Below, piece after piece: positions 1 to 6,040 of a stretch of 6,040 bases of DNA. Both the position numbers and the translations under genes were made by a program. The DNA is from Chloroflexi bacterium RBG_16_60_22. Lineage in GTDB: Bacteria > Chloroflexota > Dehalococcoidia > Dehalococcoidales > RBG-16-60-22. Location: NCBI GenBank assembly GCA_001796935.1, contig MGNX01000017.1:1-6040 (forward strand), written 5' to 3'. Below the pieces are notes generated by a model. That model was not told the DNA's origin and ran no database searches. It saw only the letters and a program-made list of their open reading frames with translations. Positions within the stretch are counted from its first letter, which is position 1. Every line of letters starts with the position of its first letter.

Positions 1-35
1 AGTTGTTCCCCAGCTTGATAAAGGCCCAGAAGAGC

Positions 36-104
36 AAGGGGCCCGGCCAGTCCTCGAGGTTGAAGCAAGGCCTCGAGGGTTAGCCCGGCCCCTTCTCTCT
101 TTTA
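36..104 (+). terminator. Rho-independent terminator of an upstream unit
   Basis: A large hairpin is visible. The outer arms are 36-47 and 83-94 (AAGGGGCCCGGC against GCCCGGCCCCTT, 11 of 12 pairs). A 4x4 internal loop follows, then an 8-bp inner stem made of CCTCGAGG at 52-59 and 71-78, with an 11-nt loop. A pyrimidine tract ending in TTTT (95-103) follows the 3' arm, as expected for termination on the plus strand. The gene it serves lies mostly or wholly outside the window. Stops at 16-18 (frame 1) and 81-83 (frame 3) are possible ends, but the short tails are not recognisable. Confidence 0.75.
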
Positions 105-114
105 GGGGGGCGTT

Positions 115-143
115 TTGCTTATCGGGAGCAAATGGGCTACAAT
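115..143 (+). promoter_or_regulatory. Sigma-70-type promoter of the cyclophilin gene
   Basis: TTGCTT (115-120) and TACAAT (138-143) are separated by exactly 17 bp. Transcription should start near 150, giving a leader of about 30 nt that contains the ribosome binding site. It lies just after the terminator at 36-104, so the cyclophilin gene looks like an independent unit. Confidence 0.7.
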
Positions 144-165
144 CTGAAGAAAGCCACCGAATTTC

Positions 166-176
166 AGGAGGGGGGA
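166..176 (+). promoter_or_regulatory. Shine-Dalgarno site of the cyclophilin gene
   Basis: A purine run beginning AGGAGG lies 10 nt before the ATG at 182. It decides the start: the reading frame is open upstream to the window edge, but there is no other ATG, and a lipoprotein signal begins at this Met. Confidence 0.75.
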
Positions 177-181
177 CCGCC

Positions 182-856
<675 letters not shown>

Positions 857-858
857 CC

Positions 859-1506
859 TTACAGGTCGATGCCGATGGCCCGGAACAGGCCCTTGATGCC
901 GAAGTAGCCGGCATAGACCACGGTGATGGACTTGACGAACTTGCCGGCAAAGACGATGGGGACGTATTTCTTCAGGCCGAAGCGCAGCGCTCCCGCCGCC
1001 AGCGCCGCCGGGTAGAAGAACGGGTTGATGACCGAGGCTACCATGAACAGCGTCACCGGCCCCCGGCGCTCCATGAGTCTCAGCATGCGCTCGTAGGCGG
1101 ACTGCATCCGTCCGTGCCGGCTGGTGCTCAGGGCTTTGCCGGCCCCGTGCCCGGTCATGTAGATGGTCAGGGAGCCCAGCACCTCGCCGAAGGCCGCCGT
1201 CAGACCCACCAGCCAGGGATGCGGCATCACGCCGCCCAGCGCGAAGACCACGGCCAGCATGGGCACGGGTATCAGGATGGTGGCGCCGCCCAGGATGCTG
1301 ATGACGAAAGCCCCCAGGTAGCCGTAGTGCTGGAGTTCCCGGAGGTACTGGTTGAAATAGACGATGGCCGCCGCCATCATCAGGGTAACACCGATGCCGA
1401 TAATACCGAGGACGAAGGGCCACCTGATGGCCTTTGGCCGGGTCTTTTCCTCGGCGGGAATCGTGGTGCCGCCAGCCGGGTTTGTTAACGGCGCTTGCTT
1501 TCCCAT
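859..1506 (-). CDS. VTT/DedA-like integral membrane protein
   Basis: The protein has 215 residues with a basic cytoplasmic N-terminus (1-29) and hydrophobic stretches at about 31-51, 63-93, 98-118, 150-175 and 181-203. The pattern fits the VTT (SNARE-associated/DedA) family: a helix-breaking ILIPVP segment (78-82) suggesting a re-entrant loop, GEVLGSLTIYMTGHGAG (107-123), and NPFFYPAALAAGALRFG (161-177) followed by a Gly-rich last helix. Members are linked to lipid flipping and membrane homeostasis, but the substrate here cannot be told. The Arg-rich RFxPxxR motif of classical DedA is absent (SVINPFF instead), so it is a divergent branch. The start is fixed: an in-frame TAG lies at 1516-1518, and the only ATG between them is at 1504-1506. 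It has no clear Shine-Dalgarno. It lies downstream of clp on the same strand but has its own promoter. Confidence 0.8.
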   Translation of the reverse strand: MGKQAPLTNPAGGTTIPAEEKTRPKAIRWPFVLGIIGIGVTLMMAAAIVYFNQYLRELQHYGYLGAFVISILGGATILIPVPMLAVVFALGGVMPHPWLVGLTAAFGEVLGSLTIYMTGHGAGKALSTSRHGRMQSAYERMLRLMERRGPVTLFMVASVINPFFYPAALAAGALRFGLKKYVPIVFAGKFVKSITVVYAGYFGIKGLFRAIGIDL

Positions 1507-1517
1507 GATGTCGCTCT

Positions 1518-1547
1518 ATTATACACCCGGCGCAGGCCTCGTGCCAC
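1518..1547 (-). promoter_or_regulatory. Promoter of the VTT gene, near-leaderless
   Basis: On the minus strand GTGGCA (1542-1547, 4 of 6 consensus) is followed 18 bp later by a perfect TATAAT (1518-1523). The start codon is only 11 nt beyond the -10 box, so the transcript should begin about 5 nt before the ATG, or at it. Confidence 0.5.
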
Positions 1548-1563
1548 CGCGGGGAGTCGGATA

Positions 1564-1641
1564 TGTCATTGCGAGCGAAGCGAAGCAATCCCGTATGAAG
1601 GAAGAACAGATTGCTTCGTCGCTGTGCTCCTCGCAATGACA
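1564..1641. repeat. MITE-like dispersed inverted repeat (TGTCATTGCGAG type)
   Basis: This 78-bp element begins TGTCATTGCGAG and ends in its exact reverse complement CTCGCAATGACA (12-bp termini, 1564-1575 and 1630-1641). An inner 10-bp pair, CGAAGCAATC (1581-1590) and GATTGCTTCG (1609-1618), flanks an 18-nt loop. The two stems are separated by an asymmetric interior loop (5 and 11 nt). From general knowledge this matches a non-coding repeat family present in many copies in assorted bacterial genomes, including Dehalococcoidia. It codes for nothing. It sits between the clp stop and the VTT promoter, where the fold could also act on read-through RNA. Confidence 0.8.
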
Positions 1642-1678
1642 GCTCCGCCCATACCCCCGGTTCGCTAAGGGGCGGGCG

Positions 1679-4129
1679 TCAGGCGGCGACCTTCGCCGCC
1701 GCCTTCTTCTTAAAGGTCAGGCCCGCCTTGCCCAGGCTGACCGTGACCGTATCGCCTTCCTTGAGCTCTCCCCGGAGTACCTGGCTGGACACGGGGTTCT
1801 CCACGTAGCGCTCGATGACGCGCCGCAGGGGGCGCGCCCCGTAAACGGGGTCGTAGCCCTCCCTGGCCAGCCACGACTTGGCCTTCTCCGTCAGCTCGAT
1901 GCCCAGCTTGTGCTCGGCCATGCGCTCCTGCAGGTCCCTGACCATGAGGTCGACGACCTTGCGGAGCTGTTCCTCACTCAGCTCGTGGAAAACGATTATC
2001 TCGTCGAGCCGGTTGAGGAATTCCGGCCGGAAGAGCTTCTTGACCTCGGCCATGACCTTTTCCTTCATCGCCTCGTAGCCCTGCCCGGCCCTGGCGCCGT
2101 CCTTGCGCGTGGCGAAACCTATCTGCCCCTCGCTCTTGATGAGCTCCACGCCGGCGTTGCTGGTCATGATGACCACCGTGTTCTTGAAGTCCACGGTGCG
2201 TCCCTGGCCGTCGGTCAGGCGTCCGTCGTCGAGAATCTGGAGCAGGGTATTGAACACCTCGGGGTGGGCCTTTTCAATCTCGTCCAGCAGGATAACGCGG
2301 AAGGGACGCCGCCGCACCGCCTCGGTGAGCTGGCCGCCCTCGTCGTAGCCGATGTAGCCGGGCGGGGCGCCGATGAGGCGGGAGACGGTGTGCTTCTCCT
2401 GGTACTCGGACATGTCCAGGCGCACCATGGCGTTCTCGTCGTTGAAGAGGAACCAGGCCAGGGTCCTGACCAGCTCCGTCTTGCCGACGCCGGTAGGCCC
2501 GAGGAACATGAAGCTCCCGATGGGCCGGCGCGGGTCTTTGAGACCGGCGCGGCTCCGGCGGATAGCCTCCGAGATGGCCCCCACCGCTTCCTCCTGGTCG
2601 ATGAGGCGCTCGTGGATGCGCTCCTCCATGTGGAGCAGCTTCTCGGCCTCTCCTTCCAGCATCTGGGATACCGGGATGCCAGTCCAGTTGGAAATCAGCC
2701 TGGCGATGTGCTCGGCGGTTACCTCTTCACTGATTTTTTCCTTCTTTAACCAGTCTTCCTTCGCCTTCTTGTACTGCGGCTCCAGCTTGAGTCGCTCCGA
2801 TTTCAGCTCCGCCACGCGCCGGTAGTCCTGGCGCTGCGCGGCGGCCTCCTGCTCGTTGGTGAGCTCGCCGAGGCGTTTCTCCATTTTCTTGACCTCCGGC
2901 GGGGCGCTTTCGGTATCGATGCGCAGCTTGCTGGAGGCCTCGTCGATGAGGTCGATGGCCTTGTCCGGCAGGTGGCGGTCGGAGATGTAGCGGTGGCTGA
3001 GCTTGACGGCCGCCTCCAGGGCTTCATCGGTTATCTTTATCTTGTGGTGGGCCTCGTACCTCGGCCGCAGGCCGCGGAGTATCTCGATGCTGGCCTCGAT
3101 GGCGGGCTCTTCGATGTAGACAGGCTGGAAGCGTCGCTCCAGGGCCTTGTCCTTCTCGATGTACTTGCGGTACTCGTCCACGGTGGTGGCGCCGACGCAC
3201 TGGAGCTCGCCGTGGGCCAGCGCCGGCTTGAGCATGTTGCTGGCGTCGATGGCGCCTTCGGCGGCGCCGGCACCGACGACGGTATGAATCTCGTCGATGA
3301 ACAGGATGACCTCGCCCCTGGACTCCCTGACCTCGTCCATGACGGCCTTGAGCCTCTCCTCGAACTCGCCGCGGAACTTGCTGCCGGCCACCAGCGCCCC
3401 CATGTCCAGGGCGATGACCTTGCGCCCCTTGAGGGAATCGGGGACGTCGTCGGCGGCTATCTTCAGGGAGAGCCCCTCGGCGATGGCCGTCTTGCCGACC
3501 CCGGCGTCACCGACGATGACCGGGTTGTTCTTGGTGCGGCGGGTCAGTATCTGCATGACCCGCCGGATTTCCTCGTCCCGACCGATAACGGGGTCGAGCT
3601 TGCCCTCGCGGGCCATCTCCGTGAGGTCGCGCCCGTACTTCTGGAGGGCGCGGTACTTGCTTTCCGCGTGGGTATCCGTGACCCGGTGGGCGCCGCGGAG
3701 TTTCTTCAGGGCGGCGTATACTTTCTCCTGGGTCATGCCGACGCTCTCGAGGATATGGGCGGCGTCACCCTTGTCATCGCCGAACATGGCGATGAGCAGG
3801 TGCTCCGTGCTGATGAACTCGTCCTTGAGCCGGTTGGCTTCTTCCTCGGCGCGGCTCATCAGCCCGGCGATGCGCGGGGTAGCGTAAATCTGCCCCGTCT
3901 GGTAGGTGACCTTGGGGGTCTTTTGCAGGACCTCGTCCACGCGGTTCCTGACCGTCTCGACGTCAACATTGAGCTCTTTCAAAATCTCGCCGACCAGCCC
4001 CTGTCTCTGCACGAGCAGGGCCAGCAGAATATGCTCCACGTCCCACTGGCTGTGCTTGAACTGCATGGCCATCTGCTGGGACGCCTGGATGGCTTCCTGT
4101 GCCTGTTCCGTAAATCTTTCCTGTCTCAT
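1679..4129 (-). CDS. clpC: Hsp100 AAA+ unfoldase, ClpC-type with ClpB-like N-terminal half
   Basis: The 816-residue protein has two ATPase modules that should form a hexamer threading proteins through a central pore. In order: a double Clp-N repeat (about 1-145); NBD1 with Walker A GDAGVGKT (207-214), Walker B ILFIDE (275-280), Arg332/Arg333 and pore residue Phe252; a short middle region (about 405-465) with a UVR-like stretch (425-455); NBD2 with Walker A GPTGVGKT (544-551), Walker B ILLDE (613-617), pore loop GYIGY (591-595), Arg707 and sensor-2 GARPLRR (764-770). All key ATPase residues are intact. An IGF tripeptide (670-672) sits where ClpA/C/X proteins dock on ClpP. The middle region is about half the length of that in ClpB, which argues for ClpC, while NBD1 reads like ClpB. 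It starts 5 nt after the hspR stop, with GAGGT (4138-4142) inside the end of hspR. An automatic annotation may call it clpB. Confidence 0.9.
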   Translation of the reverse strand: MRQERFTEQAQEAIQASQQMAMQFKHSQWDVEHILLALLVQRQGLVGEILKELNVDVETVRNRVDEVLQKTPKVTYQTGQIYATPRIAGLMSRAEEEANRLKDEFISTEHLLIAMFGDDKGDAAHILESVGMTQEKVYAALKKLRGAHRVTDTHAESKYRALQKYGRDLTEMAREGKLDPVIGRDEEIRRVMQILTRRTKNNPVIVGDAGVGKTAIAEGLSLKIAADDVPDSLKGRKVIALDMGALVAGSKFRGEFEERLKAVMDEVRESRGEVILFIDEIHTVVGAGAAEGAIDASNMLKPALAHGELQCVGATTVDEYRKYIEKDKALERRFQPVYIEEPAIEASIEILRGLRPRYEAHHKIKITDEALEAAVKLSHRYISDRHLPDKAIDLIDEASSKLRIDTESAPPEVKKMEKRLGELTNEQEAAAQRQDYRRVAELKSERLKLEPQYKKAKEDWLKKEKISEEVTAEHIARLISNWTGIPVSQMLEGEAEKLLHMEERIHERLIDQEEAVGAISEAIRRSRAGLKDPRRPIGSFMFLGPTGVGKTELVRTLAWFLFNDENAMVRLDMSEYQEKHTVSRLIGAPPGYIGYDEGGQLTEAVRRRPFRVILLDEIEKAHPEVFNTLLQILDDGRLTDGQGRTVDFKNTVVIMTSNAGVELIKSEGQIGFATRKDGARAGQGYEAMKEKVMAEVKKLFRPEFLNRLDEIIVFHELSEEQLRKVVDLMVRDLQERMAEHKLGIELTEKAKSWLAREGYDPVYGARPLRRVIERYVENPVSSQVLRGELKEGDTVTVSLGKAGLTFKKKAAAKVAA

Positions 4130-4134
4130 GGTTA

Positions 4135-4449
4135 CTAACCTCGCTTCAGTTGTTTTAGCTCTTCTAAGGCCTGTTCCAGCTCGCTCTGGAGCTGGCCGAC
4201 GTGCTCCATCATGCGTAGAATGACCTCCACCCCCGGCAGGTTGATGCCCATATCTTCCACCAGCGACTTTACCCGCTGGAGGAGGGCGATGTCCCGGTCC
4301 GAGTACAGGCGGACGTTACCCCGGGAGCGGCGCGGCTCGATGATGCCGACCTTCTCGTAATAGCGCAGGGTATAGGTCTGCATGTCCAGCATTCTGGCCG
4401 CCACGCTGATAACGTAGCGGGGTTCGGAATCATATCGTTCTTTGCTCAT
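4135..4449 (-). CDS. hspR: MerR-family heat-shock repressor, HspR-like
   Basis: This 104-residue protein is a small winged-helix DNA-binding protein, proposed to repress its own operon. YVISVAARMLDMQTYTLRYY (12-31) forms the helix-turn-helix, RRSRGNVRLYSDRDI (40-54) the wing and following helix, and INLPGVEVIL (69-78) matches the INLAGVxxIL segment typical of HspR. Residues 82-103 form a Leu/Glu-rich coiled coil for dimerisation. There is no effector domain and no Cys residue, which argues against metal or thiol sensing and fits HspR, which in other bacteria works with DnaK as co-repressor. The usual HspR sequence HPQTLR is QTYTLR here (24-29), so DNA specificity may differ. It starts 18 nt after the dnaJ stop, with GAGGT (4459-4463) and AAGG (4455-4458) as ribosome binding sites. 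Family is sure; the HspR role rests on position and the INLxGV segment. Confidence 0.85.
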   Translation of the reverse strand: MSKERYDSEPRYVISVAARMLDMQTYTLRYYEKVGIIEPRRSRGNVRLYSDRDIALLQRVKSLVEDMGINLPGVEVILRMMEHVGQLQSELEQALEELKQLKRG

Positions 4450-4467
4450 TATCGCCTTACCTCAACA

Positions 4468-5463
4468 TCAGGCCGGCCGTATCTCGCTCAGCTGCCTGAA
4501 TAGTTCCTTTTCTTTCTCGGAGAGCCTGGTGGGCAGGACCACGTTAATCCTGGCCAGGAGGTCGCCCCTGGTGGACTTGGCGAGACCGGGCATGCCCTGT
4601 CCGGCGAGGCGGAAGACGCGCCCGTTCTGGGTCTCCGCCGGAATCTTCAGGGCCAGCTTGCCGCCCCGCGGGGTGGGTACCTGGACTTCCCCGCCGAGCA
4701 CGGCGGTGGCCAGGGCCACCGGGACGGTAACGTGCAGGTTATCGCCGTGTCTCTCGAAGGCGGGGTGAGACCTCACCGTGATTTTTAAAAAAAGGTCGCC
4801 AGCGGTCCCGCCGCCGTAGCTGGGCTGCCCCTTGCCGGCGATGCGCACGCGGGAGCCGGTATGGACGCCCGCCGGTATTTTCACCTCCAGGCGCTTGACG
4901 CCGGCCACCATGCCGGCGCCGCGGCAGTTGGAGCAGGGGAGGTTCTGGATGCGCCCGCTGCCTTGGCAGACCGGGCAGGGTTCCTCCACCTGGAGACTGA
5001 GGGTACGAGCGGTGCCGTGGAAGGCTTCCTCCAGGGTTACCTCCACCGGCGATTCCAGGTCCTGCCCGCGCCGCGGCCGGGCCTGCCGGGAAGAGGTGCG
5101 ACCGCGGGCGCCCCCGAACAGGTCGTCGAAGAGGCTGTCCATGTCGCCGATATCGCCGCTGAAGTGGTAGGCGCCGCCGCCCGGGTCGAAGCCCCGGTAT
5201 TGCGACTGCTCCCGGGCCGCCTGCTCGAACTGGTCGGCGTACTGCCACTTGTCGCCGTACTTATCGTACTTCTTCCGGCTCGTCTTGTCGGAAAGTATCT
5301 CGTAGGCCTCGTTTATCTCCTTGAACCTGGCCTCGGCGGTGTTATCGCCGGGATTGACGTCCGGGTGGTACTTGCGGGCCAGGCGCCGGTAGGCCTGTTT
5401 CAGGTCCTTTTCCGTGGCGTCCTTCCTGACCCCCAGTATATCGTAGTAATTTTTACCGGCCAT
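4468..5463 (-). CDS. dnaJ: DnaJ-type Hsp40 co-chaperone with a single zinc centre
   Basis: This 331-residue protein should deliver unfolded clients to DnaK (Hsp70) and stimulate its ATPase; no dnaK or grpE is in the window. The J domain is at 5-70, with the essential HPD at 33-35. A Gly/Phe region (91-120) contains DIGDMDSLFDDLFGG (104-118). The client-binding C-terminal domains span about 136-315. The zinc region holds only two CxxCxGxG motifs, CPVCQGSG (163-170) and CSNCRGAG (177-184), where standard DnaJ has four; the protein is correspondingly shorter than the usual 370-380 residues. It thus lies between DnaJ and CbpA/DjlA-like forms and may be a second, specialised DnaJ. The start is supported by GGAG (5473-5476), 9 nt upstream. 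It is the first gene of the operon. A TTTTTTA heptamer lies in frame at codons 224-226. Confidence 0.93.
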   Translation of the reverse strand: MAGKNYYDILGVRKDATEKDLKQAYRRLARKYHPDVNPGDNTAEARFKEINEAYEILSDKTSRKKYDKYGDKWQYADQFEQAAREQSQYRGFDPGGGAYHFSGDIGDMDSLFDDLFGGARGRTSSRQARPRRGQDLESPVEVTLEEAFHGTARTLSLQVEEPCPVCQGSGRIQNLPCSNCRGAGMVAGVKRLEVKIPAGVHTGSRVRIAGKGQPSYGGGTAGDLFLKITVRSHPAFERHGDNLHVTVPVALATAVLGGEVQVPTPRGGKLALKIPAETQNGRVFRLAGQGMPGLAKSTRGDLLARINVVLPTRLSEKEKELFRQLSEIRPA

Positions 5464-5483
5464 GGTCGCTAACTCCGCAGCAG

Positions 5484-5516
5484 TATTACTTATATTATAA
5501 GGCGTTATAAGTTATA
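5484..5516. promoter_or_regulatory. AT-rich dyad operator overlapping the operon promoter
   Basis: Arms TATTACTTATA (5484-5494) and TATAAGTTATA (5506-5516) are inverted with 10 of 11 matches around an 11-bp centre. A third half-site makes TTATAAG occur twice, at 5495-5501 and 5505-5511, exactly 10 bp apart, and forms a perfect CTTATA-T-TATAAG palindrome (5489-5501). The dyad covers the likely start site, the -10 box and the spacer up to the -35 box. A weaker copy, AATAAGTTA, is at 5533-5541. It is neither HAIR (CTTGAGT-N7-ACTCAAG) nor CIRCE. The upstream MerR/HspR-like product is the natural candidate to bind it. The symmetry is seen; the binding is inferred. Confidence 0.6.
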
Positions 5517-5522
5517 TGTCAA
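5494..5522 (-). promoter_or_regulatory. Consensus sigma-70 promoter of the dnaJ-hspR-clp operon
   Basis: On the minus strand TTGACA (5517-5522) and TATAAT (5494-5499) are both perfect and are separated by 17 bp. Transcription should start near 5487, leaving a leader of about 24 nt. The 23 bases upstream of the -35 box (5523-5545) are nearly all A/T and could act as an UP element. Such a strong promoter before a stress operon implies that control is by repression, not by an alternative sigma factor. Confidence 0.85.
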
Positions 5523-5628
5523 TATAAAATTAAATAAGTTAATACCGGGGTGTTAACTATTTTACGGATGAAACCGGTGTTGTCGCTGAGAGCCGGGAAG
5601 TCAATGGTGAAATCCTGCGGTGGATAGG

Positions 5629-5658
5629 TTGACAAGCCGCCATGTTGATATGTATTCT
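5629..5658 (+). promoter_or_regulatory. Candidate promoter of the zinc-ribbon gene
   Basis: A perfect TTGACA (5629-5634) is followed after 18 bp by TATTCT (5653-5658, 4 of 6). The start site would fall near 5665, so the leader would be about 10 nt and begin at the ribosome binding site. The weak -10 and short leader lower confidence. Confidence 0.45.
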
Positions 5659-5662
5659 ATGT

Positions 5663-5668
5663 GAGGGG
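5663..5668 (+). promoter_or_regulatory. Shine-Dalgarno site of the zinc-ribbon gene
   Basis: GAGGGG lies 7 nt before the ATG at 5676. It decides against the in-frame GTG at 5661; the next in-frame stop upstream is TGA at 5646-5648. Confidence 0.65.
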
Positions 5669-5675
5669 AATTATC

Positions 5676-6040
5676 ATGCCAGCTTGTCCTAACTGCGGCC
5701 GCCAGACGATGCGGACTGAAGACTGGGTCTGCCAGTGGTGCGGTTATCCCCTTATCTCACGCGCCTATAAAAAGATAGACAAGACCTTCAAGCAACTCCA
5801 GGCTGAGCGGAGCGAGGGCTGGAAATCGGTGACGCCAGCGCCGGGGCCGGACTTTACATTTGAGCGTAAGCCGCGGAAGGAGCCTAAACCCGAGCCGGAA
5901 CCAGAACGGGAGCCGGCGCCAAGACCCGCACCCAAACACAAGCGAAAAGCCAGTCCCAAAGCCAGGGCCAAGCCTGCCCCCGAGCCGGAACCAGAACCCG
6001 AGCTTGAACCGGAGCCTGAACCAGAGCCGGAACCTGAGCC
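5676..6040 (+). CDS. Zinc-ribbon protein with Glu/Pro repeat tail (partial, 3' end cut)
   Basis: An open frame runs from ATG 5676 off the right edge (121 codons seen, no stop). Residues 4-22 form a compact zinc ribbon, CPNC-x11-CQWC (Cys4, Cys7, Cys19, Cys22), followed by GYPLISRAYKKID and a short amphipathic stretch. From about residue 65 the chain is low-complexity: an acidic Pro/Glu segment (70-80), a basic Lys/Arg/Pro/Ala segment (81-101), then PEPEPE-type repeats from about residue 102 to the edge. The layout suggests a small metal-binding head on a stiff, extended spacer leading to an unseen C-terminal domain, perhaps a membrane anchor. No enzyme motif is visible and the function is unknown. 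It is divergent from the dnaJ operon across a 212-bp gap. The ribbon and the frame are clear; the rest cannot be judged without the missing part. Confidence 0.8.
   Translation, partial: MPACPNCGRQTMRTEDWVCQWCGYPLISRAYKKIDKTFKQLQAERSEGWKSVTPAPGPDFTFERKPRKEPKPEPEPEREPAPRPAPKHKRKASPKARAKPAPEPEPEPELEPEPEPEPEPE
5889..6040 (+). repeat. In-frame Glu/Pro-coding repeats
   Basis: CCCGAGCCGGAACCAGAAC occurs exactly at 5889-5907 and again at 5979-5997, 90 bp (30 codons) apart. From about 5979 to the window edge the sequence is a degenerate 6-bp repeat, GARCCN, coding Glu-Pro. Lys/Arg-rich codons lie between the two blocks. Repeats of this kind change length readily by slippage. Confidence 0.8.

Noticed and set aside
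2..181. Upstream extension of the cyclophilin frame, open to the window edge
   Set aside because: The stretch contains a terminator, promoter and Shine-Dalgarno, and a signal peptide starts at 182; the open frame is due to GC content.
1645..1675. CCGCCC / GGGCGG hairpin just after the clp stop as a terminator
   Set aside because: The stem is only 6 bp with a 19-nt loop and is not followed by a T-run on the minus strand.
2972..4138. 388-codon open frame on the plus strand opposite clp
   Set aside because: It mirrors the codon pattern of clp on the other strand, has no recognisable motif, and conflicts with a fully conserved AAA+ protein.
5568..5627. 19-codon ORF (ATG to TAG) in the divergent intergenic region
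   Set aside because: It has no ribosome binding site, runs up to the promoter of the next gene, and has no recognisable product.
5757..5971. Two overlapping minus-strand ORFs rich in Gly/Ser/Leu/Arg
   Set aside because: They are antisense reads of the Glu/Pro repeat of the zinc-ribbon gene; the repeat itself keeps these frames open.

Overview
The window is GC-rich bacterial DNA that is almost fully coding. It carries a compact heat-shock operon on the minus strand, flanked by a secreted peptidyl-prolyl isomerase, a membrane protein and the start of a zinc-ribbon protein. The proposed origin is the Dehalococcoidia (Chloroflexota) or a relative. That placement rests on gene order, a MITE-like repeat of the TGTCATTGCGAG type and general protein character, so it is inference and of modest confidence.

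Layout. 1-104: tail of an unseen upstream unit, ending in a strong intrinsic terminator. 115-856 (+): consensus-like promoter, RBS and a lipoprotein cyclophilin. 859-1506 (-): VTT/DedA-like membrane protein, convergent with the cyclophilin and only 2 bp from it; its -10 box lies so close to the start codon that its mRNA should be nearly leaderless. 1507-1678: no gene; it holds that promoter and a 78-bp dispersed inverted repeat. 1679-5463 (-): the operon dnaJ - hspR-like merR - clp, with gaps of 18 and 5 nt. 5464-5675: a 212-bp divergent intergenic region with a consensus sigma-70 promoter for the operon embedded in a 33-bp AT-rich dyad, and a weaker promoter facing the other way. 5676-6040 (+): a zinc-ribbon protein with a Glu/Pro repeat tail, cut by the window edge.

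How the genes fit together. DnaJ (J-domain co-chaperone) and the Hsp100 ATPase handle misfolded proteins, and the MerR/HspR-type protein between them is the expected autorepressor. Three details depart from the textbook form. The Hsp100 has a ClpB-like front half but a short ClpC-like middle domain and an IGF loop, so it should feed ClpP rather than only disaggregate. DnaJ has one zinc centre instead of two. The promoter has no HAIR or CIRCE operator; it has a different TATAAG-type dyad, and the repressor lacks the usual HPQTLR recognition segment. The best candidate for something undescribed is therefore this repressor-operator pair. I see no CRISPR array, tRNA, rRNA, transposase or defence system.
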